From contig MGQK01000081.1 in NCBI GenBank assembly GCA_001797815.1, positions 55,261 through 80,466 of the forward strand: a stretch of 25,206 nucleotides of DNA, written 5' to 3'. Positions 6,892 through 13,296 of this stretch are shown one piece after another. The translations under genes and the position numbers were made by a program. Each line of letters begins with the position of its first letter. Positions within the stretch are counted from its first letter, which is position 1. The notes beneath the pieces were generated by a model that saw nothing but the letters and a program-made list of their open reading frames with translations, was not told where the DNA came from and did no database searches. Origin of the DNA: Deltaproteobacteria bacterium RBG_13_61_14 (GTDB lineage: Bacteria; RBG-13-61-14).

Positions 6892-6911
6892 CGCGGGTGC
6901 CCGCACCCGCG
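6892..6911. repeat. GC-rich palindrome
   Basis: CGCGGGTGC (6892-6900), CC, then GCACCCGCG (6903-6911): a 9-bp inverted repeat with a 2-nt centre. It is of the same style as the palindrome at 9073-9100, with a preceding AGGGG. Confidence 0.65.
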
Positions 6912-6930
6912 TATCCACTAGATTGATTTT

Positions 6931-6966
6931 CCCTGACACCATGACACCTGGCAACCTTGATACCTT
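6931..6966 (-). repeat. Repeat B, right copy, inverted
   Basis: CCCTGACACCATGACACCTG followed by GCAACCTTGATACCTTA. The reverse complement shares AGGTGTCATGGTGTCA-type sequence with 6051-6086. Confidence 0.65.
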
Positions 6967-7004
6967 ATACGGCACTGTGCACTGCTTTATGTGTAAAGTG
7001 AAGC

Positions 7005-7123
7005 TCTGACCCCGATCCGTGACCCCGATCCGACCTTAGAACTCAATGGTGGTCCCTTGATTTGATAAAGTTTGAAAAATTGGAATAAGAGAAAGAAAAG
7101 CAAAGATCAAAGATGGGGTCAGA
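7005..7123. repeat. TCTGACCCC / GGGGTCAGA inverted pair with a 13-bp tandem duplication
   Basis: TCTGACCCC (7005-7013) is inverted relative to GGGGTCAGA (7115-7123). TGACCCCGATCCG is tandemly duplicated (7007-7019 and 7020-7032). The interior is AT-rich. GGGGTCAGAtct-type ends are common in REP-like non-coding elements. No ORF lies inside. Confidence 0.5.
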
Positions 7124-7167
7124 TCTAAATATAAAACATAACAAGCGGTGGACAGGGAAGAAGAGGC

Positions 7168-7293
7168 ATTAGACATTAGGCTTTGGGCTTTAGGCTTATG
7201 AAGATGGTATGTCGTATATCGTATGTTGTATGTCGGGGTAGGATTTCTTTTGAAGAATCAGTTCAAGTTCAAGCATAAGTTCAGGTTCAAGGG
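7168..7293 (+). repeat. Simple interspersed repeats (ATTAGACATTAGGCTTT; AGTTCAAGTTCAAG)
   Basis: TAGGCTTT/GGGCTTTAGGC units at 7169-7199 and AGTTCAAG/AGTTCAGGTTCAAG units at 7259-7293, with repeat A' between them. No coding potential. Confidence 0.55.
7206..7238 (-). repeat. Repeat A, right copy, inverted
   Basis: The reverse complement matches 5908-5939 at 29 of 32 positions by hand alignment. Confidence 0.7.
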
Positions 7294-7310
7294 TTAATTT
7301 TAAGGTGCTT

Positions 7311-7449
7311 CGTGTCTTTTCGTGGATAATTTCTTTCTCTTCCCCTTTTTGAGCCTTGGTGCCTTAGTGGTAAAATCTCTTTCTCCTCTTCCTCTGTGCT
7401 CTCTGCCTTCGGCCCGAGCTCAGGCCGAGGGGTGTCTCTGTGGTGAAAT
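7311..7449 (+). repeat. Three successive heptamer-like repeats, the last interrupted by a 27-bp palindromic insertion
   Basis: CTTCGTGTCTTTTCGTGGAT, then CCTTGGTGCCTTAGTGGTAA, then CTCTGTGCTCTCTG followed after an insertion by TGTCTCTGTGGTGAAATT. These share the GTGxCTxxGTGG(T)GAAAT pattern of the copy at 2796-2837. Positions 7406-7432 hold an imperfect palindrome centred on GAGCTC that is absent from the 2796 copy at exactly the corresponding point. Confidence 0.7.
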
Positions 7450-7464
7450 TATCAGGAGAGAACC

Positions 7465-8835
7465 CTAACGCCGGGCGGTCAGGGCCGCCAGCACGCGCAG
7501 GCCCTTGCGGATCTCGTCGAGCACCGGGATGCCCCGCCGCTCCAGCTCCCGGGCGATGTCCTGCGCGGTGTCGCCGTGGCCCATGACCCAGGCCACGATC
7601 GGCTTGTGGTGCCGGCGGGCGAGCGCGGCCATCTGCTCGTAATCGAAGAGCGGCATCTTGATCGGCGGCGCAAACAGGTGCACGAACACCGCGTCCACCC
7701 CGGGGTCGGCCATCACCGCTTCCAGGGCCAGGCGGTAAGGCTCGGTCGGCCCGGACTTCTCGACCGCGGGGTAGAGGTCCACCGGGTTCGAGGCTTCCAT
7801 CCAGTCCGGAAATACGGTCTTGATTTTGGCCAGGGTGGCTTCCTCAAGTTCCGCCAGTTCCAGGCCCAGGTCAAAAAGCCCGTCGCCGCAGACCACGCCG
7901 GCGCCGCCGGAAAAGGTGAGCACCGCCACCCGCGACCGGGGGGTCCGGGTTCCCGCGGCCACGGCCAGAGAGCGGGCCACGTCCATCATCTCGAAAAGGT
8001 CGTGCACCCGGATCACCCCGGCCTGGCGGAAGGCGGCGTCGAGCACGCGGTCGTCCTGGGCCAGGGCCGCGGTGTGCGACCGGGCGGCCAAAGCGCCGTA
8101 AGCGGAGCGGCCGGCCTTGAGGACCACCAGGGACTTCTTGGCGGCGCGGGCCAGCTCGAAGAAGCGCCGGCCTTTGGATAAGGACTCCAGATACATGGCG
8201 ATCACGCCGGTGTCGGGGTCCTGCACCAGGTATTCGAGCAGGTCCACCTCGTCCACGTCCACCTTGTTGCCGATCGAACAAACCTTGGCCAACCCGAAAG
8301 GCGTGCGGCTGAGGATGTGGATGAGGAACCCGGCCGAGAGCATGCCGCTCTGGACCACCAGGGAGACCGGGCCGGTGACCAGGCGGTCTTGCCACATCAT
8401 CGGGATCATAAAGGAGAGGATCTTCTTGCGGGGCACATTGAGCAGGCCCATGCAGTTGGGTCCCCACAACCGCATCCCCGCTTCCCGGGCAATGGCCAGG
8501 CAGCGCTCGGTGAGGCGCCGGCCTTTGCCCCCGACCTCGGCAAAACCGCCCGACTCGATGATCACCCTCCGCACGCCCTTTTTCGCGCACTGCTCGAGGG
8601 CGTCGGGCACGGCGGCCGCGGGGATGAACACCACCGCCACGTCAATCTCGGCCGGCACTTCGAGGATGTTCGGGTAACAGGTCTTACTCCCGATTTTGGA
8701 GAGCCGGGGGTTGATCGGGTAAAACCGCTCGCCGAAGCTGGTCAGAAGATTTTGAAAGAGGTGATGGCCGGGCCGCATCAACTGGTCGGTGGCTCCGATT
8801 TCGGCCACGGTTTCCGGATCGAAAAACAACTGCAT
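7465..8835 (-). CDS. Acyl-CoA synthetase (NDP-forming), CoA-binding/alpha-type subunit
   Basis: 456 aa. The N-terminal CoA-binding Rossmann domain (about 1-135) includes a variant first loop (GATDQLMRPGHH), YPINPR (39-44) and GPNCMGLLN (125-133). The succinyl-CoA-ligase-like part follows with VVQSGMLS (160-167), CSIGNKVDVDEVDLLEYL, and the phosphohistidine segment ARSHTAALAQDD (H254). A third domain reaches the C-terminus. Family members interconvert acyl-CoA plus ADP and Pi with acid, CoA and ATP. The ATP-grasp beta part is absent from this protein and from its neighbours, so a partner would have to be encoded elsewhere. The ATG at 8835 is preceded by GGGAAAGG on the minus strand. It stands alone between repeat-rich intergenic regions. 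Confidence 0.85.
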   Translation of the reverse strand: MQLFFDPETVAEIGATDQLMRPGHHLFQNLLTSFGERFYPINPRLSKIGSKTCYPNILEVPAEIDVAVVFIPAAAVPDALEQCAKKGVRRVIIESGGFAEVGGKGRRLTERCLAIAREAGMRLWGPNCMGLLNVPRKKILSFMIPMMWQDRLVTGPVSLVVQSGMLSAGFLIHILSRTPFGLAKVCSIGNKVDVDEVDLLEYLVQDPDTGVIAMYLESLSKGRRFFELARAAKKSLVVLKAGRSAYGALAARSHTAALAQDDRVLDAAFRQAGVIRVHDLFEMMDVARSLAVAAGTRTPRSRVAVLTFSGGAGVVCGDGLFDLGLELAELEEATLAKIKTVFPDWMEASNPVDLYPAVEKSGPTEPYRLALEAVMADPGVDAVFVHLFAPPIKMPLFDYEQMAALARRHHKPIVAWVMGHGDTAQDIARELERRGIPVLDEIRKGLRVLAALTARR

Positions 8836-8980
8836 GATACCCTTTCCCTGAACTGCCCTCTTGCCGCCGGTCTTGAGCCGGACCAGCAGCGCACCATCTT
8901 AACATGAATCGCCGGCGTTTTCAGGACCGGGAGGCGTTTTTTCTCGGGGCAAGCCGCTTGGGTTGACGGAGTTCCTGCCC

Positions 8981-9121
8981 CCCTAAATTTCCGGCTAAGA
9001 ATTTATCGGCTTGATTTTAGGCAATTGCCCTTTGCGTCAGGGTACGTTAGGCAAAGCCGTGGCTGTGGCCTGGTAGGGGCACGGCATGCCGTGCCCCTAC
9101 TTCTTAGCCGGAGATTTAGGG
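8981..9121. mobile_element. 141-bp MITE-like element with 21-bp terminal inverted repeats
   Basis: The left end (8981-9001, beginning CCCTAAATTTCCGG) and right end (9101-9121, ending CCGGAGATTTAGGG) are inverted repeats matching at 20 of 21 positions. Inside are a perfect 28-bp palindrome (9073-9100, centred on GCATGC) and a 10-bp palindrome GGCAATTGCC (9020-9029). There is no ORF and no clear target-site duplication. It could be a non-autonomous transposon or a large hairpin element. Confidence 0.6.
9073..9100. repeat. Perfect 28-bp palindrome
   Basis: GTAGGGGCACGGCA followed by its exact reverse complement. It lies inside the MITE-like element, immediately before its right terminal repeat. 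Confidence 0.85.
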
Positions 9122-9134
9122 CCTCCGAATTTTC

Positions 9135-9163
9135 TTGACTCGCTTTTCAGAGAGGGCTAGAAT
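9135..9163 (+). promoter_or_regulatory. Strong sigma70-like promoter of the coiled-coil/zapA operon
   Basis: TTGACT (9135-9140), 17-bp spacer, TAGAAT (9158-9163). Each hexamer differs from consensus at one position. The first ATG codons (9169, 9172) lie within 9 nt of the -10 box, implying a leaderless or nearly leaderless mRNA, or use of the later ATG at 9196. Confidence 0.6.
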
Positions 9164-9168
9164 AGAGA

Positions 9169-9429
9169 ATGATGGGGCAAGCGAAGCGACAGGAAATGCC
9201 GGGGTTCACCGAGTTGGAGAAGCGGGTCAAAGCTTTGCGGGCTTCGGAAAAGGCCCTGCAAAACGAGGTGGACAAGCTCCGGCAGAAACTGGCCGCGGCC
9301 GAAAGCGAGTTGGCCCGCTGGAAAGACGGCCTCGCCCGGGAGCAGCGCCGGCGGCAAAACCTGCGCGGGCGCCTGGACGGCCTGATCGGGCGCTTGTCCG
9401 AGCTGCCGGCGCTCTTGGAGCCGTCATGA
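9169..9429 (+). CDS. Small coiled-coil protein upstream of ZapA (ZapB-like position)
   Basis: Up to 86 aa, almost entirely heptad-patterned helix (FTELEKRVKALRASEKALQ... through LRGRLDGLIGRLSELPALLE), so a coiled-coil dimer is likely. There is no catalytic motif. The stop codon overlaps the zapA start as ATGA (9426-9429), so the two are translationally coupled and probably act together at the division ring. Start choice is uncertain: ATG 9169/9172 is almost on the predicted transcription start, while ATG 9196 leaves room for a short leader but has a poorly spaced AGG. It resembles ZapB or FtsL-type helpers by architecture only; sequence identity to ZapB cannot be claimed. Confidence 0.75.
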   Translation: MMGQAKRQEMPGFTELEKRVKALRASEKALQNEVDKLRQKLAAAESELARWKDGLAREQRRRQNLRGRLDGLIGRLSELPALLEPS

Positions 9430-9692
9430 GCGGGGAGACCGCGGTCAACATCTTCGGCCAGTCCTACCTGGTCAAAGGGGATGATCCCCGGCGCATCCGG
9501 GCGGTGGCGGATTACCTGGACGAGAGGATGAAGGAGTTGTTCGCCGGCAAGCCCGGAGGACTGACGATCCGGGGCGCGGTGATGGCCGCGCTCAATATGA
9601 GCGATGAGTTGTTTCGCGCGCGGGAAGAGGTGGAGCAATTGCGGCAAGAGGTGGAGGAACGCGCCCAGGCCCTGCTCAAGCTTTTGGACTGA
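9426..9692 (+). CDS. zapA: Cell division protein ZapA
   Basis: 88 aa. The N-terminal globular part reads VNIFGQSYLVKGDDPRRI, then VADYLDERMKEL, followed by a long C-terminal helix from ALNMSDELFRAREEVEQL to the end. This is the ZapA plan: an FtsZ-binding head plus a tetramerising coiled coil. It cross-links FtsZ filaments at midcell. The start is the ATG overlapping the preceding stop; a longer open frame reaching back to 9135 is not needed. The order zapA, structured RNA, 5-FCL is the same as around ssrS in proteobacteria. Confidence 0.9.
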   Translation: MSGETAVNIFGQSYLVKGDDPRRIRAVADYLDERMKELFAGKPGGLTIRGAVMAALNMSDELFRAREEVEQLRQEVEERAQALLKLLD

Positions 9693-10245
9693 TCGGGCAA
9701 TTCTCTTCCCCTGCGTTGTGCGTGCTTGGATAGCACATTTTCAGAACCGTAACGTATTTTCACGGGGGCCGTCCCTGGCGGCGGTGTGAAATTCGCGACG
9801 AATTTCCTGAAACCGTTACATGGCGCCCACCTGGTTTACCAGGTTCGAAAATCAGCTATTCACACGGCAAAGGCGGGGGAAGATTTAAATACCAGCGGTG
9901 ACGAACCCCTGCGAGTGGAGGAGAAGGAAAGGCGAGACCTTCTTCAAGGCACGACGCCGCGCCGCGAAACGAGTGAAGGAGTCGAGAGGAATTTGCTTTC
10001 GGTGATGATAGGGCGGAAATCAGTAGCTTTCACCCGATCGGAGGTCCGGGCGGAAAAGCCCGGGCCGCCGGGTTTACCATCTGGGGCTATCCAGATCAAC
10101 CGCGGGCAGATCAACGGAAAGGCTCGGGCCGAAGACCTGTGCTTGCCTAGGCCCTAGCCGCGTCACTCTCTTCTACGTTTCGCTTCGGGAATTGCCTTCC
10201 TCATTCCCCGCACCGGGGGCGTGTCACCTGCGCCGGGCAGGTTCT
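9693..10245. other. 553-bp gap between zapA and the 5-FCL gene, holding structured RNA
   Basis: An ORF at 9786-10157 exists but has no family resemblance and lies over dense inverted repeats. The gap contains the 6S RNA candidate (9749-9960) and further hairpins: GGTCCGGGC/GCCCGGGCC (10043-10051 with 10058-10066) and ATCTGG/CCAGAT (10079-10084 with 10091-10096). Confidence 0.55.
9749..9960 (+). ncRNA. ssrS: Candidate 6S RNA (zapA-ssrS-5FCL position)
   Basis: Several inverted repeats are seen directly: GTAACG (9749-9754) with CGTTAC (9814-9819), plus TTTCA with TGAAA inside it; GAAATTCG-CGA-CGAATTTC (9788-9806); ACCTGG-TTTA-CCAGGT (9829-9844); and GTGTGAA (9784-9790) with TTCACAC (9859-9865). 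The strings CCTGAAACCGTTACATGGCG and CCCCTGCG recall the two sides of the 6S central bubble and the CCTGAG...TGGCGC / CCTGCGG landmarks of the E. coli RNA. Location between zapA and 5-FCL is the classical site of ssrS. 6S RNA mimics an open promoter and sequesters sigma70 holoenzyme. Ends are approximate and alternative pairings compete, so identity rests mainly on synteny. Confidence 0.45.
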
Positions 10246-10827
10246 GTGAACCCGACCAAAAAAGCCATCCGCCAGGCCATGCTTGAACGCCGCAACGCCC
10301 TTTCCGCGGAAGAGGCGGCAACGCGGAGCGAGCAGATCCAGGAGCACGTGCTCCGCTCCGCGGCTTTTCAAAAGGCCCGGTGCGTGGCCTTGTATGCGGC
10401 GTTTGACCAAGAGGTGCGGACCGAACGCCTGCTCCGAGAAGCCGTGCGCCAGGGCAAGCAGGCGGCCTTTCCCCGGATGAAGGGCCGCGGGCCGGAAATG
10501 GACTTCGGTGAGGTGCGGGATGCCAAGGAAATGGTGCTGAGCTTTTTCGGCTTTCCCGAGCCGGCCCCCTCGGCGCCGGTGGTCGCGCTCCCGGCCATTG
10601 ACCTGATGGTGGTGCCGGGCCTGGCGTTTGACCGGGAAGGGTTTCGGGTGGGCTTTGGCGCCGGCTGTTACGATCGCGTGCTGGCGGCGCTTCGGCCCGA
10701 GGCTCTTACCTGCGGGATCGCCTATGACTTTCAGGTCATTGACCAGGTGCCCCGGGCCGCGCATGATCTGGCGGTCAAGCTCTTGGTCAGTGAAGGAGGT
10801 TTCATCCCTATCGGCCGCAACCGGTAG
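10246..10827 (+). CDS. ygfA: 5-formyltetrahydrofolate cyclo-ligase (5-FCL)
   Basis: 193 aa from the GTG at 10246, which begins NPTKKAIRQAMLERRNALS, the normal N-terminal helix of the family, with GGGCAGG just upstream. An in-frame TTG at 10192 would only add an unconserved extension. The signature GFGAGCYDR is intact, preceded by VPGLAFDREGFRVG and followed by the conserved GIAYDFQ. The enzyme uses ATP to convert 5-formyl-THF to 5,10-methenyl-THF, returning inhibitory folate to one-carbon metabolism in the cytoplasm. It follows the structured RNA and precedes rny by 35 bp, so it may be co-transcribed with rny. Confidence 0.92.
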   Translation: MNPTKKAIRQAMLERRNALSAEEAATRSEQIQEHVLRSAAFQKARCVALYAAFDQEVRTERLLREAVRQGKQAAFPRMKGRGPEMDFGEVRDAKEMVLSFFGFPEPAPSAPVVALPAIDLMVVPGLAFDREGFRVGFGAGCYDRVLAALRPEALTCGIAYDFQVIDQVPRAAHDLAVKLLVSEGGFIPIGRNR

Positions 10828-10862
10828 GTTAAGTTGCATAGATTTGCAAAGGGGAAGCCGTT

Positions 10863-12428
10863 ATGAATGCACAGTGGCTCATTGTAGTGTTGGTCGGATT
10901 AGGAGGGTTGCTGCTCGGCGGCGGGGCGACGTGGTTGGTCATCCGCATGCTCGATCGGCGCGAGCTCGAGACCGCCAGCCAAGCGGCGGCGCGGATTCGG
11001 GAGGACGCGGAGAAAGAGGCGAAAAGTCGGGTCAAGGAAGCCGAACTGCAGGCCAAGGATTACCTGTTCCAGGCCAAGACCGAGTTTGAAAAAGAGAGCA
11101 AGGCCGTCCGGGCGGAGCTGCAGGGAAAACAGGAGCGGCTGCTGCACCGGGAGGAAAACCTGGACAAGAAGGTGGACTTCCTGGACCAGAAAGAGCTGGA
11201 GCTGGGCAAGCGGGAGAAAAAGCTCCAACAGCAGCAGCAGAGCCTGGAGGAGTTGGAGGCCAAACGCCAACAGTTGCTGAACGAGGCCGGCAAGAAGCTG
11301 GAGCAAGTGGCCGGGATGAGCGCGGCCGAGGCCAAGAAGCAGTTGATGGACAGCATGCTGGACGAGGCCCGGCACGAGGCGGCGAAGAAGATCAAGCAGA
11401 TCGAAGACGAGGCCAAGGAGCAGGCGGAGCGGGAGGCGAAGAAGATCCTGTCGCTCGCGATCGAGCGCTATGCCGGCGAGTATGTGGCGGAGCGGACGGT
11501 CTCGGTGGTGACCCTGCCTTCGGACGAGATGAAGGGCCGGATCATCGGCCGGGAGGGACGGAACATCCGGGCGCTGGAAGCCGCCACCGGGATTGACCTG
11601 ATCGTGGACGACACTCCGGAGGCGGTGGTGCTCTCCGGCTTCAACTCGGTGCGGCGGGAGGTGGCGCGGCTGGCCTTGGAGCGGCTGATCACCGACGGCC
11701 GCATCCACCCGGCCCGGATCGAAGAGGTGGTCAAGAAGGTGGAGAAGGAGGTGGACGAGCGGATCCGGGAGGCGGGTCAGCAGGCCACCTTCGACGTGGG
11801 CGTGCACGGCATCCACGCGGAGCTGATCAAGCTGGTCGGGCGCCTGCGCTACCGGACCTCCTATTCCCAGAACCAGTACACCCACGCCCTGGAAGTCGCG
11901 TTCCTGGCCGGGATCATGGCCTCGGAGCTGGGCACCAACGTGAAACGGGCCAAGCGGGCGGGCCTGCTCCACGACATCGGCAAGGCGGTGGACCATGAGG
12001 TGGAAGGCCCTCACGCCCAGATCGGGGCGGAGCTGGCCAAGAAATACGGGGAGACGCCCCAAGTGATCCAGGCCATTGCCGGCCACCACGACGACGAGCC
12101 GGGCAGCCTCTTGGCCAACCTCATCCAGGCCGCGGACGCGCTGTCCGGCGCCCGGCCCGGCGCCCGGCGGGAAATGCTGGAGACTTACGTCAAGCGCCTG
12201 GAAGACCTGGAGCGGGTCGCCAACTCTTTCACCGGCATCGGCAAGTCCTATGCCATTCAGGCCGGCCGGGAGATCCGGATCATGGTGGAAAGCGACCAGA
12301 TCTCGGACGCCGATACCATGGTCCTGGCCAAAGACATCGCCCGCAAGATTGAAAAGGAACTGTCCTACCCGGGCCAGATCAAGGTGACCGTGATCCGGGA
12401 GACCCGGGTGGTGGAAATGGCGAAGTAG
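10863..12428 (+). CDS. rny: Ribonuclease Y
   Basis: 521 aa, the standard length. Domains in order: N-terminal membrane anchor (about 5-27, [17 protein letters not shown]); long charged coiled coil (about 33-200, including a Q5 run at 122-126); KH domain with [15 protein letters not shown] (225-239); and HD hydrolase domain with H341, [12 protein letters not shown] (H370, D371) and AGHHDDE (H408-H409). It is an endoribonuclease anchored to the inner membrane that starts mRNA decay. The start is the ATG at 10863 with AAAGGGG about 8 nt upstream. It is followed by ymdB, the same order as in Bacillus and many anaerobes, after a pair of hairpin repeats. Confidence 0.97.
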   Translation: MNAQWLIVVLVGLGGLLLGGGATWLVIRMLDRRELETASQAAARIREDAEKEAKSRVKEAELQAKDYLFQAKTEFEKESKAVRAELQGKQERLLHREENLDKKVDFLDQKELELGKREKKLQQQQQSLEELEAKRQQLLNEAGKKLEQVAGMSAAEAKKQLMDSMLDEARHEAAKKIKQIEDEAKEQAEREAKKILSLAIERYAGEYVAERTVSVVTLPSDEMKGRIIGREGRNIRALEAATGIDLIVDDTPEAVVLSGFNSVRREVARLALERLITDGRIHPARIEEVVKKVEKEVDERIREAGQQATFDVGVHGIHAELIKLVGRLRYRTSYSQNQYTHALEVAFLAGIMASELGTNVKRAKRAGLLHDIGKAVDHEVEGPHAQIGAELAKKYGETPQVIQAIAGHHDDEPGSLLANLIQAADALSGARPGARREMLETYVKRLEDLERVANSFTGIGKSYAIQAGREIRIMVESDQISDADTMVLAKDIARKIEKELSYPGQIKVTVIRETRVVEMAK

Positions 12429-12476
12429 GGGCAGGTTTTAAACCTGCCCGCACTACCGGCGGGTTTCAAACCCGCC
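12428..12476. repeat. Two tandem hairpin repeats between rny and ymdB
   Basis: GGGCAGGTTT-T-AAACCTGCCC (12429-12449) and GGCGGGTTT-C-AAACCCGCC (12458-12476). Both are near-perfect palindromes of the same design, starting at the rny stop codon. They could attenuate read-through or protect mRNA ends; no T-run follows. Confidence 0.75.
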
Positions 12477-12505
12477 CCCACTAGTTCTAAGAACGAGAGA
12501 TCACC

Positions 12506-13291
12506 GTGAACCTGCTCTTTTTTGGAGATATCGTGGGCAAGCCCGGCCGCCGAGCCCTGTCTCGTCTCTTGCCCGAACTGGTCGAGCGTCATGACGTGGA
12601 CCTGGTCTCGGTCAACGTCGAGAACGCGGCCGGCGGCTTCGGCATGACCGTGGAGATCTACCACGAGTTGTGCGGGCTCGGGGTGGACGTCCTGACCTCC
12701 GGCAACCATATCTGGGACAAAAAGGACCTGGTCCCGCGCATGGGCGAGCTCGAACGCCTGCTCCGGCCGGTCAACTATCCGCCAGCCGCGCCCGGTCGCG
12801 GCAGCATTCTTCTCGACAGCCGCCAAGGGCCGGTGGCTTTCCTCAACCTGGCCGGCCGGGTCTTCATGCCGCCGGTGGACTGTCCCTTCCGCGCCGCGGA
12901 CCAGGAGCTCTCGGCCCTCGGCCCCGAGGTGCGCATGATCGTGGTGGACTTCCACGCCGAAGCCACCTCGGAAAAGAAAGCCCTGGCCGTTCACCTGGAC
13001 GGCCGGGTGAGCGCGGTGCTCGGCACCCATACCCACGTGCCCACGGCCGACGAAAGCATTTTGCCCGGCGGCACCGCCTTTGTCACCGACGTGGGCATGA
13101 CCGGGCCGATCAACTCCATTATCGGCATGAAGCCCAAGGGCGCGCTCCATCGCTTCCTGACCGGGGTGCCCCAGCAGTTCGAGGTGGCCGCGGGCCCGGT
13201 GGTCTTGATGGCGCTCTTATTGCAGGTGGACCCGGCCTCGGGCAAGACCCTAGCCCTTCAGCGCATCCAACGCACCCTGGAAAGCGCCTGA
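12506..13291 (+). CDS. ymdB: YmdB-family metallophosphoesterase (TIGR00282 type)
   Basis: 261 aa. Metal and active-site residues of the family are present: D8 in FFGDIVGKPGRR, E39-N40 in NVENAAGG, N67-H68 in SGNHIWDKK, H150 in VDFHAEATSEK, and H175/H177 in GTHTHVPTAD, then GMTGP and IIGMKP. YmdB enzymes are dinuclear-metal phosphodiesterases able to hydrolyse 2',3'-cyclic nucleotides, and in Bacillus they influence biofilm and sporulation decisions and associate genetically with RNase Y. The start is a GTG, with a weak GAGAG upstream. The stop lies 5 bp from the 3' end of the convergent acylase gene, leaving no room for a terminator between them. Confidence 0.94.
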   Translation: MNLLFFGDIVGKPGRRALSRLLPELVERHDVDLVSVNVENAAGGFGMTVEIYHELCGLGVDVLTSGNHIWDKKDLVPRMGELERLLRPVNYPPAAPGRGSILLDSRQGPVAFLNLAGRVFMPPVDCPFRAADQELSALGPEVRMIVVDFHAEATSEKKALAVHLDGRVSAVLGTHTHVPTADESILPGGTAFVTDVGMTGPINSIIGMKPKGALHRFLTGVPQQFEVAAGPVVLMALLLQVDPASGKTLALQRIQRTLESA

Positions 13292-13296
13292 GGAGA

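Larger units (their letters stand above)
6785..7464. other. Gene-free repeat mosaic right of hicA
   Basis: No convincing ORF. It contains, in order, repeat C' (6835-6855), a palindrome (6892-6911), repeat B' (6931-6966), a 13-bp tandem (7007-7032) with an inverted partner (7115-7123), TTAG-rich and TTCAAG-rich repeats (7168-7293), repeat A' (7206-7238), and heptamer-like repeats (7311-7449) with a palindromic insertion. It lies between hicA and the 3' end of the minus-strand acyl-CoA synthetase gene. Confidence 0.7.
8836..9134. other. Intergenic region between divergent genes, carrying a MITE-like element
   Basis: No gene. Most of the segment is occupied by the element at 8981-9121, and the promoter of the next operon begins just beyond it. 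Confidence 0.6.

Noticed and set aside
9786-10157. 123-aa ORF between zapA and 5-FCL
   Set aside because: Lies over dense RNA hairpins at the usual ssrS site, with no recognised family and no ribosome-binding site.
10899-12089. 396-aa minus-strand ORF
   Set aside because: Antisense to rny; Leu/His-rich, the typical shadow of a coiled-coil gene.
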